Shown one piece after another: positions 25,716 through 35,077 of a DNA stretch of 64,000 bases. A program made the position numbers and the translations under genes. The stretch is from positions 2,893,416 to 2,957,415 of the forward strand of contig NZ_CP017269.1 in NCBI RefSeq assembly GCF_001750685.1, in the 5' to 3' direction. Positions within the stretch are counted from its first letter, which is position 1. Each line of letters opens with the position of its first letter. The notes beneath the pieces were generated by a model, which saw only the letters and a list, made by a program, of their open reading frames with translations, made no database searches and was not told the origin of the DNA. The DNA comes from Geosporobacter ferrireducens. GTDB lineage: Bacteria > Bacillota > Clostridia > Peptostreptococcales > Thermotaleaceae.

Positions 25716-27047
25716 ATGGAGTATTTAGGAAGAATTCCGCCCCATAATATTGATGCGGAACAGTCGGTATTAGGGGCGATGATATTAGATAAGGAAGCTG
25801 TGATTACAGCCTCAGAAATGATCCGTGGAGAAGATTTTTATAAAGAGGCTCATCGGGAGATTTTTGAAGCTACTATTGCCATCTATAGCCGGGATGAACC
25901 AGTGGACTTGGTGACGCTGTCAGAAGAGCTGACACAGCGCCAAACTTTAGATGTTATAGGCGGCATCACTTATCTTGCCAGTCTTTCTGCAGCTGTACCA
26001 ACAACTTCCAATGTAAAATACTATGCTAAAATCGTAGAAGAAAAATCTGTTTTGAGAAGATTGATCAAGGCTTCCTCAGAAATTTTGGAAAAAGGATATC
26101 AAGCAGAAGAAGAAGTTACACAGATTCTAGATCTGGCAGAAAAGAGCATTTTCGATATTTCACAAAATCAGTCAAAGGAAGGCTTTGCCCATATTAAACA
26201 TGTATTGCTGGAAAGCTTCAATAAGATTGAAGAACTGTACCAAAGCAAAGGCGGTATTACAGGGATCACTACAGGCTTTAGCGATATTGACCGAAAAACT
26301 TCGGGACTTCAACGGTCTGATTTGATTCTGGTTGCAGCGCGTCCCAGTATGGGGAAGACTGCATTTTCACTGAATCTCTGTCAAAATGCAGCCTTGAAGG
26401 GAAATGCATCTGTAGCCATCTTTAGCTTGGAGATGTCCAAGGATCAGCTGGTACAGCGTATGTTAAGTGCTGAATCTCATATTGAAATACAAAAAATTCG
26501 TACAGGAACCCTTAGCGAGGATGAGTGGCCAAGACTGGCAAAGGCGATGGGTCCTCTTGCTCAAGCTAAAATATTTATTGATGATACGCCGAGTATCTCG
26601 ATTATGGAGATGAAGGCAAAATGTCGACGGCTAAAAATGGAACAGGGTTTAGACATGATTATGATTGACTACCTTCAGTTGATGTCTGGTGATGGGCGGG
26701 CGGAGAGCCGTCAGCAGGAGATATCTGGGATATCCAGAGCATTAAAGGGATTGGCCAGAGAGATGAACTGTCCCGTGGTGGCACTTTCTCAGTTATCCCG
26801 TGCTCCAGAACAGAGAGCAGATCATCGACCGATTCTTTCTGACCTGAGGGAATCAGGAGCCATCGAACAGGATGCAGATATTGTTATGTTTCTCTATCGT
26901 GATGAATACTACCATCCAGATAGTGAGAAAAAGAATATCGGGGAAGTTCTCATTGCTAAACAGCGTAATGGGGAGACTGGATCGGTAGAATTGGCATGGT
27001 TGGGCCAGTTTACTAAGTTTGCTAATCTTGAAAAGTTCAGAGATTAA
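25716..27047 (+). CDS. dnaB: Replicative DNA helicase DnaB
   Basis: 443 residues, the hexameric helicase that unwinds the replication fork. N-terminal domain PHNIDAEQSVLGAMILDKEA; RecA-like domain with Walker A ARPSMGKTAF (about 208-217), IFSLEMSKDQLVQRML, Walker B DMIMIDYLQLM, and the arginine-finger region SDLRESGAIEQDADIV. No intein. ATG 25716 has AAGGAGGAAG upstream. The cognate loader genes (DnaC- and DnaD-like) lie 6 kb downstream on the other strand. Confidence 0.97.
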   Translation: MEYLGRIPPHNIDAEQSVLGAMILDKEAVITASEMIRGEDFYKEAHREIFEATIAIYSRDEPVDLVTLSEELTQRQTLDVIGGITYLASLSAAVPTTSNVKYYAKIVEEKSVLRRLIKASSEILEKGYQAEEEVTQILDLAEKSIFDISQNQSKEGFAHIKHVLLESFNKIEELYQSKGGITGITTGFSDIDRKTSGLQRSDLILVAARPSMGKTAFSLNLCQNAALKGNASVAIFSLEMSKDQLVQRMLSAESHIEIQKIRTGTLSEDEWPRLAKAMGPLAQAKIFIDDTPSISIMEMKAKCRRLKMEQGLDMIMIDYLQLMSGDGRAESRQQEISGISRALKGLAREMNCPVVALSQLSRAPEQRADHRPILSDLRESGAIEQDADIVMFLYRDEYYHPDSEKKNIGEVLIAKQRNGETGSVELAWLGQFTKFANLEKFRD

Positions 27048-27204
27048 TAGTATGATGTTTAGAAAAGTGACGTCAGGGTAATATATTTTATAGTTTTGAC
27101 GATCCAGTAAGAATGATGTAGAGAAAGGATTTCATGAGAATCCTATAAAGCGTCCATTGTATGAATAAGTCGAAAAAAGACCTAAACAAGAGGAGGAAAA
27201 TGAA

Positions 27205-27693
27205 GTGGAAGGATTTAATGAGTTAGAGCTATTAAAAATGGCTAAAGGTGTTGAGGAAGAAGGGTATCGGTTTTACATGGAGGCTGCAGAGCGATTTCAG
27301 GATGAGGACATCAAACAGATGTTCCACTATCTAGCATTAGAAGAAGCTGAGCATGTAAAAGTTTTTGAACAGCTATATGATCGTGTAGCAGCGCGCCTAG
27401 GGGTGAGCGAGGAGTATTTAATGGAGGAAGAGGTCGTTCAGTATCTAAAGGCTATTAGTGATACTGCTATTTTTAACACCAATGGACTTACATATTATAG
27501 AGTACAACAAGTAAATACTGTAAGGGATGCACTGCTAATCGGTATGCAGGCAGAAAAAGATGCGATTTTGTTTTATGAGACCTTTCTAAAGAATACGAAA
27601 ACCGATATGACACAAAAAGTATTGGAACGTTTAATAAAAGAGGAAGTTAAACATTTATATCAATTTAAGGTATTGATTCAAGAGCTAAAATAA
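27205..27693 (+). CDS. Ferritin-like (rubrerythrin-type) diiron protein
   Basis: 162 residues, four-helix bundle. Metal ligands are visible: E in EEEGYRFYMEAAE, ExxH in ALEEAEHVKVFEQL, E in GMQAEKDAILFYETFL, and ExxH in EEVKHLYQF. It lacks the rubredoxin CxxC domain of full rubrerythrin. Probably acts in peroxide or oxygen protection in an anaerobe. GTG 27205 is used, eight bases after AGGAGG (27191-27196). The flavoprotein gene follows by 12 bases and is a likely electron donor partner. Confidence 0.85.
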   Translation: MEGFNELELLKMAKGVEEEGYRFYMEAAERFQDEDIKQMFHYLALEEAEHVKVFEQLYDRVAARLGVSEEYLMEEEVVQYLKAISDTAIFNTNGLTYYRVQQVNTVRDALLIGMQAEKDAILFYETFLKNTKTDMTQKVLERLIKEEVKHLYQFKVLIQELK

Positions 27694-27705
27694 GGAGTGA
27701 GGTTT

Positions 27706-28908
27706 ATGGAAGGGGTAAAAGGGGCGTATCTAATTATCGGAAATGGCGTAGCCGGTATGACTGCGGCAGAAGAAATCCGGAAATGCGATAAAGATGCACA
27801 TGTTACAATCATTGGAGATGAGCGGGTCTTAACTTATTATCGGGTAAAATTATCCCACTTTATTAGTAAACACTTTCAAATAAAGGAATTGCTGATCCAT
27901 GATGAGAACTGGTATCGGGAAAGAAATATAGAACTGATTCTAGGAGAACGGGTACAATCTATTCATCCAAATGCGCAGAAGGTGTTTTTGGAAAGTGGTA
28001 AAGAAGTCGGATATCATAAGCTTCTATTGGCAAATGGCAGTTCGTCCTTTATTCCATCCGTAGAGGGGGCAAAGAAGGACGGTGTATTTGCTTTAAGAAA
28101 CCTTCGCGATCTTGAGGAAATACAAGCATATTTGTTGGATTGCAAAGAAGTGGCTGTTATTGGTGGAGGACTGTTAGGGCTGGAGGCTGCTTGGGCCCTA
28201 AAGGAGCGAGGACTACGTGTAAATGTAGTAGAGTTCTTTCCCTATCTGTTGCCTAGACAGTTGGATCCTGAACTGGCAAGATACGTGAAGGAGCAGCTGG
28301 AGCAAAAAGGACTCAAAATCTATCTAACTGCAGAGACACAAGAAATTATTGGGACAGAAAAAGTAGAAGGGATTGCATTAAAGGATGGCCGTGTTATACC
28401 TACGGACATGGTGCTTTTTTCTACAGGGGTAAAACCGAATATCTCCATCGCAGAGAGTACAGATATCGATAAAAACAGGGGAATCAAAGTCAACGCCTTT
28501 ATGGAAACATCGGTGGAGAACATCTATGCAGCTGGAGATGTGGCAGAATTTGGAGGGATGGCTATGGGACTTTGGTCAGTGGCTTCAGACCAAGGCAAGG
28601 TAGCCGGGAGAAGTATGGTAGGCGTCAAAGACGCCTATACACTGCCCCAACCAGCTACACTTCTATCTATTGGCGGGTTCAATGTATTTTCTGTAGGGGA
28701 AGTAAATGGAGAAAAACAGGGACTTACTTTCCGGGAAGGGACTGTATTTCATAAGCTCTTTATAGAAGAAGGCAAGCTAATTGGCGGTGTATTAACAGGA
28801 GATATTAAAAAAATGGCAGTGCTGAAAAAAGCAGTCACCCAAAAGACAGCAGTACAAGGACTTTTAGAGGTTGGTTTAACGATTCCTGAAATTTTAGAAA
28901 AGTTATAA
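27706..28908 (+). CDS. NAD(P)/FAD-dependent oxidoreductase (NADH:rubredoxin reductase-like)
   Basis: 400 residues, class II pyridine nucleotide-disulfide fold without the redox CxxC. FAD dinucleotide site YLIIGNGVAGMTAAEEI, NAD site VAVIGGGLLGLEAAWAL, and the second FAD segment NIYAAGDVAEF. Close in layout to rubredoxin reductases and nitrite-reductase-like flavoproteins. ATG 27706 is served by AAGGAGTGAGG. Downstream of the ferritin-like gene, suggesting an NADH-driven peroxide or oxygen detoxification pair; no rubredoxin gene is adjacent. Confidence 0.85.
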   Translation: MEGVKGAYLIIGNGVAGMTAAEEIRKCDKDAHVTIIGDERVLTYYRVKLSHFISKHFQIKELLIHDENWYRERNIELILGERVQSIHPNAQKVFLESGKEVGYHKLLLANGSSSFIPSVEGAKKDGVFALRNLRDLEEIQAYLLDCKEVAVIGGGLLGLEAAWALKERGLRVNVVEFFPYLLPRQLDPELARYVKEQLEQKGLKIYLTAETQEIIGTEKVEGIALKDGRVIPTDMVLFSTGVKPNISIAESTDIDKNRGIKVNAFMETSVENIYAAGDVAEFGGMAMGLWSVASDQGKVAGRSMVGVKDAYTLPQPATLLSIGGFNVFSVGEVNGEKQGLTFREGTVFHKLFIEEGKLIGGVLTGDIKKMAVLKKAVTQKTAVQGLLEVGLTIPEILEKL

Positions 28909-28936
28909 AAAAGGCATCCAAAAAGGATGTCTTTTC
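28909..28936 (+). terminator. Rho-independent terminator
   Basis: AAAAGGCATCC/GGATGTCTTTT stem with one G-U pair; immediately after the oxidoreductase stop. Confidence 0.8.
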
Positions 28937-29062
28937 AGTTTATTAACAAAATTTTAAATTTCATGATAAAATAAAGAGAATAAAGAAACATTTTTTTCGG
29001 TAAATGTTAATATAGATTCAATAAAGCCTATATAAGGGAAAAAGCTGTGGAAGGGTGATGGA

Positions 29063-29695
29063 ATGTATATTGCAACAGGGATGAAAACAAAAATCAGGAG
29101 GCTGCTGCGGGAAGATGTAGACAAAATGCAGCTTTGGTCAAAACATACAGAGCCATTATTTTTTCATTATAATTTTCCGAAGATGAGTCAGGGAGAAAGA
29201 GATAGTTGGTATAAGGTGAAAACCGTTAAGTGGAAAAAGAAAAGCTATGCCATTGAAAATGCGGAAGGTCATGTTATTGGCTATCTTCTCATTCGGGACA
29301 TTCAATGGTTTAGAAGGGAAAGTGAGCTGGGGATTGTATTAGATCCCCAATATATGAATCAAGGCTACGGGACTGATGCCATACAAGCCTTTTTACATTT
29401 CTATTTTACAGAAATGAATATGCAGGCGATTCGCCTTAGAACAGCAAAATATAATGCACGGGCACAGCGCTGTTACGAAAAATGTGGATTTAAGGTTGTT
29501 GAAGAAAAAGATTTTGCTTTTGAAGATCAATATGCGGAGATTTTCTACAAAGAGACAGCACCAGATATTAAAAAGCTGTTTACTTTTGTAGATGGTGTAG
29601 TAATGACACGATATACGGTGATGCGGATGACAAAAAAAGATTATTCTCATACCGTCAACAGCTTATCCACAAAAATAATGTTAGAATGTGAATAA
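29063..29695 (+). CDS. GNAT-family N-acetyltransferase
   Basis: 210 residues of the RimJ/RimL-like acetyltransferase type: IRRLLREDVDKMQLWSKHTEP start, beta strand ELGIVLDPQYMNQGYGTDAIQAFL with the acetyl-CoA pyrophosphate loop (NQGYG, a variant of Q/RxxGxG/A), and AQRCYEKCGFK. The last 45 residues extend beyond the core fold. Acceptor unknown. Stands alone between two terminator or promoter regions. Confidence 0.85.
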   Translation: MYIATGMKTKIRRLLREDVDKMQLWSKHTEPLFFHYNFPKMSQGERDSWYKVKTVKWKKKSYAIENAEGHVIGYLLIRDIQWFRRESELGIVLDPQYMNQGYGTDAIQAFLHFYFTEMNMQAIRLRTAKYNARAQRCYEKCGFKVVEEKDFAFEDQYAEIFYKETAPDIKKLFTFVDGVVMTRYTVMRMTKKDYSHTVNSLSTKIMLECE

Positions 29696-29830
29696 CTATG
29701 TGGATATGTGGATGAATTTTGTCCATATCTTTGATTCATCCACAAAGGAATATTTCAAAACCTTAAGAGAAATATTAAAAAGTAGGGAGAAAGTATACCC
29801 AAAAGCTAGAGAAAAATGGTAAATAGTAGT

Positions 29831-29857
29831 TTGATTTTAAATGAAAAGTGGTATAAT
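29831..29857 (+). promoter_or_regulatory. Probable promoter of the DUF1858 gene
   Basis: TTGATT (29831-29836) and TATAAT (29852-29857). The 15-base spacer is short, but TGG before TATAAT supplies an extended -10. Confidence 0.45.
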
Positions 29858-29897
29858 GTTAGTGTATCTTTGAATACCAATGAAGGAGGTTTGACAT

Positions 29898-30107
29898 ATG
29901 GCCAAAATAACGAAGGATATGATTATTGCAGATGTCCTGCGAATGGATAGAGAAACTGCACCTATTTTCATGAGACATGGATTGCATTGCTTAGGCTGTC
30001 CGGCATCTTCCATGGAAAGCATTGCTGATGCTGCGATGGTTCACGGATTAAGTGTAGATGCTTTAATAAATGATTTAAATGAATTCTTTGCAAAAAAAGG
30101 TGAGTAA
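29898..30107 (+). CDS. DUF1858 domain-containing protein
   Basis: 69 residues matching the DUF1858 pattern: ITKDMIIADVLRMDRETAPIFMRHGLHCLGCPASSMESIADAA with the conserved CxGC cysteines, shared with the N-terminal domain of ScdA-like iron-sulfur repair proteins. Likely involved in Fe-S or redox handling, by family resemblance only. Strong AAGGAGG before ATG 29898; own promoter and own terminator. Confidence 0.88.
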   Translation: MAKITKDMIIADVLRMDRETAPIFMRHGLHCLGCPASSMESIADAAMVHGLSVDALINDLNEFFAKKGE

Positions 30108-30112
30108 AACAG

Positions 30113-30145
30113 AACGGTGTCTAAGGGAACTTAGACACCGTTTGT
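30113..30145 (+). terminator. Rho-independent terminator after DUF1858
   Basis: Perfect 13-bp stem AACGGTGTCTAAG/CTTAGACACCGTT with a GGAA loop, then TTGT. Confidence 0.85.
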
Positions 30146-30205
30146 ATATTTATGGATTATTTGAGCTATATTATGGTTAAAACCATATTTCGGAGGCAAA
30201 ATATT

Positions 30206-30871
30206 ATGGCCTATGTGTTAAAGATCTTGATCATTTACATACTGATTTTAATCATTTTTCGTATAATAGGAAAGCGTGTTTTATCGCAGCTAACGAACTT
30301 TGACATGGCAGTGCTGCTGATCCTAGGCATGATTGCAGCAGGACCGCTCATGACGCAGAATATTATGATCACATTCTATGGAATTATACTGCTAACCCTG
30401 CTGCATCTCCTGATGATTTCAATTAGTAGGAATCAAAGAATTCGGGATATGATTTTTGGAACGCCTAAGGTTTTAATTCAGAGAGGAAAAATATCCGAAG
30501 ATTCTCTGCGTGCTGCCAAGCTTTCCATGCTGGATTTGATGAATGAACTGCGCCAGCAGGGTTATTGCAATGTAGCAGATGTAGAATTTGCCATTATGGA
30601 GGATACAGGAAAAGTCACTGTGATGCCTAAGGCGGATAAAAGACCTTTGCAGGCGGCAGATGTAGGATTAGCTGTGAAGCCCGTAGAAATTCCGCTGCCT
30701 GTGATCATAGAGGGGAGAATACTGGAGGAAAATCTCAAGTATCGCGGCTTAGATATCAGCTGGCTGGCTCTTGCACTAAAAGCCTATGGCGTTGCAGGGG
30801 CAGAGGAAGTTTCATTGGCGACTGTTAACAGCCAGGGTGTTATTCATGTGGATAAATATGATAAAAAATAA
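30206..30871 (+). CDS. DUF421 (YetF-like) membrane protein
   Basis: 221 residues: three helices in the first 80 residues (LKILIIYILILIIFRIIGKRVLSQLTNFDMAVLLILGMIAAGPLM) and a cytoplasmic domain with LSMLDLMNELRQQGYCNVADVEFAIMEDTGKVTVMPK, the DUF421 hallmark. Function unknown; relatives appear in sporulating Firmicutes. GGAGGC at 30192-30197 supports ATG 30206 rather than the in-frame ATG 30152. Confidence 0.85.
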   Translation: MAYVLKILIIYILILIIFRIIGKRVLSQLTNFDMAVLLILGMIAAGPLMTQNIMITFYGIILLTLLHLLMISISRNQRIRDMIFGTPKVLIQRGKISEDSLRAAKLSMLDLMNELRQQGYCNVADVEFAIMEDTGKVTVMPKADKRPLQAADVGLAVKPVEIPLPVIIEGRILEENLKYRGLDISWLALALKAYGVAGAEEVSLATVNSQGVIHVDKYDKK

Positions 30872-30939
30872 AATGGTTGTGGATATTTTAATGGAATTCG
30901 AATCTATGATGATTGCCCTTAGGGTAAGTCAGCTATAGT

Positions 30940-30973
30940 CGAATAAAAAATGAATATATATATTAATTATTCG
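30940..30973 (+). promoter_or_regulatory. PurBox-like inverted CGAA pair upstream of purA
   Basis: CGAATAA (30940-30946) and TTATTCG (30967-30973) are perfect inverted arms; the CGAA/TTCG cores are 26 bases apart, close to the geometry of Bacillus PurR box pairs. It lies just upstream of the purA -35. The outer bases match the PurBox consensus poorly. Confidence 0.35.
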
Positions 30974-30981
30974 TATATTTG

Positions 30982-31010
30982 TTGACGGAATGCGGTAATT
31001 CTGATACTAT
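30982..31010 (+). promoter_or_regulatory. Sigma-70-type promoter of purA
   Basis: TTGACG (30982-30987), 17-base spacer, TACTAT (31005-31010), about 65 bases before the purA start. Confidence 0.75.
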
Positions 31011-31012
31011 AA

Positions 31013-32362
<1,350 letters not shown>

Positions 32363-32368
32363 GAAGGA

Positions 32369-32405
32369 CCCCCCGAAGGAAAAAATAAAATTTTTCTTCG
32401 GGGAT
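32369..32405 (+). terminator. Rho-independent terminator after purA
   Basis: CCCCGAAGGAAAAA / TTTTTCTTCGGGG stem with one bulge, beginning eight bases after the stop. Confidence 0.85.
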
Positions 32406-32498
32406 TCTTAAAATCACAGATATTTTTTTATAGTTCAAAGTTCAAAAAATAAGAAAAAGAGACATAAGAATACCTATCCTACATCCCTTTTTATGTAA

Positions 32499-32573
32499 TG
32501 GAGCTAGTGAAGGGAATCGAACCCCCAACCTGCTGATTACAAGTCAGCTGCTCTACCGTTGAGCCACACTAGC
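32499..32573 (-). tRNA. tRNA-Thr (anticodon TGT)
   Basis: Reverse-strand cloverleaf: acceptor GCTAGTG/CACTAGC, D arm GCTCAACGGTAGAGC, anticodon stem GCTGA/TCAGC with loop CTTGTAA, T arm GGGTTCGATTC, encoded CCA. Reads ACA codons. Five bases separate it from the Lys tRNA, so both probably come from one transcript. Confidence 0.96.
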
Positions 32574-32578
32574 AAAGG

Positions 32579-32654
32579 TGGTGACCCATCCGCGGCTCGA
32601 ACGCGGGACACCTTGATTAAAAGTCAAGTGCTCTACCTGCTGAGCTAATGGGTC
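32579..32654 (-). tRNA. tRNA-Lys (anticodon TTT)
   Basis: Reverse-strand cloverleaf: acceptor GACCCAT/ATGGGTC, D arm GCTCAGCAGGTAGAGC, anticodon stem CTTGA/TCAAG with loop CTTTTAA, T arm GCGTTCGAGCC, encoded CCA. 76 bases. Lies upstream of the Thr tRNA in transcription order. Confidence 0.96.
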
Positions 32655-32789
32655 ATTTTTTCAACTCACATTTATATATATTACAGGAGGATGGGCAAGC
32701 TGTCAATAAAAAACGACAAAAATTTTTTGCCAAAATTAACAATATACGACTTGAATTTTATGTGCTGCAATTATGGGTTCGTATTTGCC

Positions 32790-32810
32790 GGAACGATCAC
32801 AGATCGTTCC
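32790..32810. repeat. Palindromic repeat unit (GGAACGATC type)
   Basis: GGAACGATC-ACA-GATCGTTCC, a perfect 9-bp inverted repeat followed by CTAC. It stands 35 bases from a second, larger palindrome with similar GGG..CCCTAC edges. Such short palindromes are scattered as intergenic repeats in many clostridial genomes. Confidence 0.6.
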
Positions 32811-32844
32811 CTACAATAGGGGACTTCTTTAAGGGATAAGCCAA

Positions 32845-32877
32845 AAAGTAGGGGCGCACAGTGTGCGCCCCTACTTT
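32845..32877 (-). terminator. 16-bp perfect palindrome, terminator of the dnaD-dnaC operon
   Basis: AAAGTAGGGGCGCACA and its exact complement at 32862-32877 flank a single G. It sits six bases beyond the dnaC stop codon on the minus strand and ends in A/T runs on both sides, so it can stop transcription in either direction. Confidence 0.7.
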
Positions 32878-32882
32878 CCTTA

Positions 32883-33866
32883 TTATTTCTCCCACCGTAC
32901 ATCTTTACCATAAAATTCTAAGATGGTAAATTCTCCGAAAATCCTTGAAAAAATTCGGTCACTATAAGTATTGGCGATTTCAATCGGAGATAGATTTGTA
33001 GAAATAAGGATGTTTTTATCTTTGATCAATCGCGTATTGAGAATATTAAAAACTTCTGTATTGGTAAAGGTATTGGTCATCTCTGTACCTAAGTCGTCTA
33101 TAATCAGTAAATCACAATCAAAAAGAAGCTGGTAGCTGACTTCTATATCCGAGGTACGAGTTTTGTTAAATTTATAATCCTCTAATATTTCCAGGATCTT
33201 AAAGGCGGTTTGATAGACCACGATTTTTCCTTTATCCAACAGGGCTTTGGCAATACAGTTGCACATGAAAGTCTTACCTAATCCTGTAGTACCGTAGAAC
33301 AGCAGATTTTCCCGTTGTTTGCTGTCAAAGTTATGTACAAAGCCTTCACAGACATTTAAAACTTGAAGCATATTCTGCCGGGGCGTCAAATCCCGGTTTT
33401 CAAATTTTTCATCGGAAAAAAGATCAATATTAAAGGATTGGAAGTTTTGCTTTTCTAAAACCTTAGACAGGTTGGACATGGCATAGGCCCGGTTGATCAG
33501 TTTTTGTTTAAAGCAGCTGCATTTTTCTCCGCTGGGGCGGTAGCCGGTGTCCTTGCAGTGGGGACATTGAAAGGACGCTTCTAAATAGTCTAAAGGAATA
33601 TTGTTTTCTGTCAATAGAATGGCTTTTTCCTGCTTTAAAAATTCCATCTTGCTTTGTATTTCCTCTAAGGCCTTTTCATAGTTTGTCGGATGATTCAAAA
33701 TCGTTTTTGCAATCAGTACACCGGTTCCAGCGATTTCATCATCTAGGGCTTTGATTCTAGGAATTTTGCTATAAACCAAAGCCTTTCGTTTTTCAAGTTC
33801 TCTTTGCTGATGATCCCGAATCTTTTCATACTCTAACAGTATTTCATTGGTAAATTGATGTTTCAA
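32883..33866 (-). CDS. dnaC: DnaC/DnaI-like helicase loader ATPase
   Basis: 327 residues. After a helical N-terminal part comes a zinc-binding segment CPHCKDTGYRPSGEKCSC, then an AAA+ domain: Walker A FYGTTGLGKTFMCN, Walker B LLIIDDLGTE, sensor-1 ILISTNLSP, arginine finger region DRIFSRI. Loads the replicative helicase onto DNA during initiation or restart. On the minus strand, 14 bases after the DnaD-domain gene, its functional partner. A palindromic terminator follows. Confidence 0.9.
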   Translation of the reverse strand: MKHQFTNEILLEYEKIRDHQQRELEKRKALVYSKIPRIKALDDEIAGTGVLIAKTILNHPTNYEKALEEIQSKMEFLKQEKAILLTENNIPLDYLEASFQCPHCKDTGYRPSGEKCSCFKQKLINRAYAMSNLSKVLEKQNFQSFNIDLFSDEKFENRDLTPRQNMLQVLNVCEGFVHNFDSKQRENLLFYGTTGLGKTFMCNCIAKALLDKGKIVVYQTAFKILEILEDYKFNKTRTSDIEVSYQLLFDCDLLIIDDLGTEMTNTFTNTEVFNILNTRLIKDKNILISTNLSPIEIANTYSDRIFSRIFGEFTILEFYGKDVRWEK

Positions 33867-33880
33867 GGTTTACACCTACC

Positions 33881-34930
33881 TTATTCCTTTTTTCGAAGGA
33901 TTTTTTCCAATTCATCTTTACTATATTTTGCAGTTCGCTGTTCAAAGTTATGAAATCGGTTTTGTGCGGCTTTAACCGGTTTTTTTACAGGAGCTGCATC
34001 CGGTTTTTGACGCTGAGCTGCTTCCTCTACCGACTGTATCCCATCCTTTTTCCAGGCACTTAAAATACTGTGGATATAGTTGATGTTGGGATTTGAAGTT
34101 TTTTTAGAATTTTCACAGGCCTTTAAAATAATCTCCATGTCAAATTGCCAATCATCCAGCCATTGATCCATAACCTTTCGTTCTGCTGCTGAAGGTTCTC
34201 TGAAGTGAAAACCCAAAGCTTTAAATATTTTGTGGTATTGGCTATAGCGTTCATCGGTTTTTGAAAGGTACTCATCCAGTTTTTGTACACTGGTAATACC
34301 GTTGTCATACCAGTTGCGGATGACTGCCCCTACATATTTTACATTCTTTACATTCTTCTGATGGATACAATACATAAAAGCACGAATGACGAGATCAGGA
34401 TCCATATTGTAGTTATAGATCCATTCTAGTATATCCATCATTTCATTTGGAACAAGGCTTCGTCGGACCAATTGGTTGACTTGATAAAACATTTCTTTGA
34501 TTTCCGGTACCTTATTCGCCTCAAGTAAATCTTCCGGTGAGCAGCTATAGGTACCCGACGAAGTTTCTTCCGCACTTTCCCCAATCTTTACTGCTTTATA
34601 ATTATTATCTATGTACAACTGCTTTAGGCTAATGAACTCAACCATATATTGAAAAGGATCATCCTCTCCAATGGGATGCTTGCGAATAACACCTTTTTTT
34701 TCCCAAAAATCCCACGCATCCATGACATCGGATAAGGGGAGTCCTAAGTGCTTTGCAATGGTAGGGTGACTGACCGTTAGGGAAGAATCCTTGTCATTGG
34801 CGTATTTATAACCAAGCAGATAAACTTTTACATGGGTTCCATTGGCCATGGGCATAAAGTCGTTAAGAAAAATATTTTCTACAGGGGTATCTCCCAGGTC
34901 GATATCATTTGTTTGTTTGAAAAAATGCAA
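33881..34930 (-). CDS. DnaD-domain replication initiation protein
   Basis: About 349 residues: N-terminal winged-helix DnaD-like domain (NGTHVKVYLLGYKYA, SHPTIAKHLGLPLSDVMDAWDFWEKKGVIRK) and two C-terminal DnaB_2/DnaD repeats with MMDILEWIYNYNMDPDLVIRAFMYC and NPNINYIHSILSAWKKDGI. Acts with the DnaC-like ATPase in primosome assembly. Start codon uncertain: AGGAAGG is eight bases before TTG 34930, while GTG 34939 overlaps it. A TATAAT box lies upstream on the minus strand (near 34973). Confidence 0.88.
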   Translation of the reverse strand: MHFFKQTNDIDLGDTPVENIFLNDFMPMANGTHVKVYLLGYKYANDKDSSLTVSHPTIAKHLGLPLSDVMDAWDFWEKKGVIRKHPIGEDDPFQYMVEFISLKQLYIDNNYKAVKIGESAEETSSGTYSCSPEDLLEANKVPEIKEMFYQVNQLVRRSLVPNEMMDILEWIYNYNMDPDLVIRAFMYCIHQKNVKNVKYVGAVIRNWYDNGITSVQKLDEYLSKTDERYSQYHKIFKALGFHFREPSAAERKVMDQWLDDWQFDMEIILKACENSKKTSNPNINYIHSILSAWKKDGIQSVEEAAQRQKPDAAPVKKPVKAAQNRFHNFEQRTAKYSKDELEKILRKKE

Positions 34931-35077
34931 ATTGATCACCTTCCTAGCTCCATCGGAGCAACTTTACTCTATTATATCATATCCATGGGGTTGAAATTAA
35001 GCACCCTGACAAAATATGTACATATTGGAAAAACCTCTACATATAGTTATATAAGCGATAGAATAGGAGGTGTGTGG

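Noticed and set aside
32648..32839. 63-codon frame beside the tRNAs
   Set aside because: Overlaps the tRNA-Lys end and the palindromic repeat; no coding signature.
34832..35077. 82 extra codons before the M1 peptidase
   Set aside because: They run through the divergent dnaD start; the AGGAGG site and signal peptide place the start at 35078.
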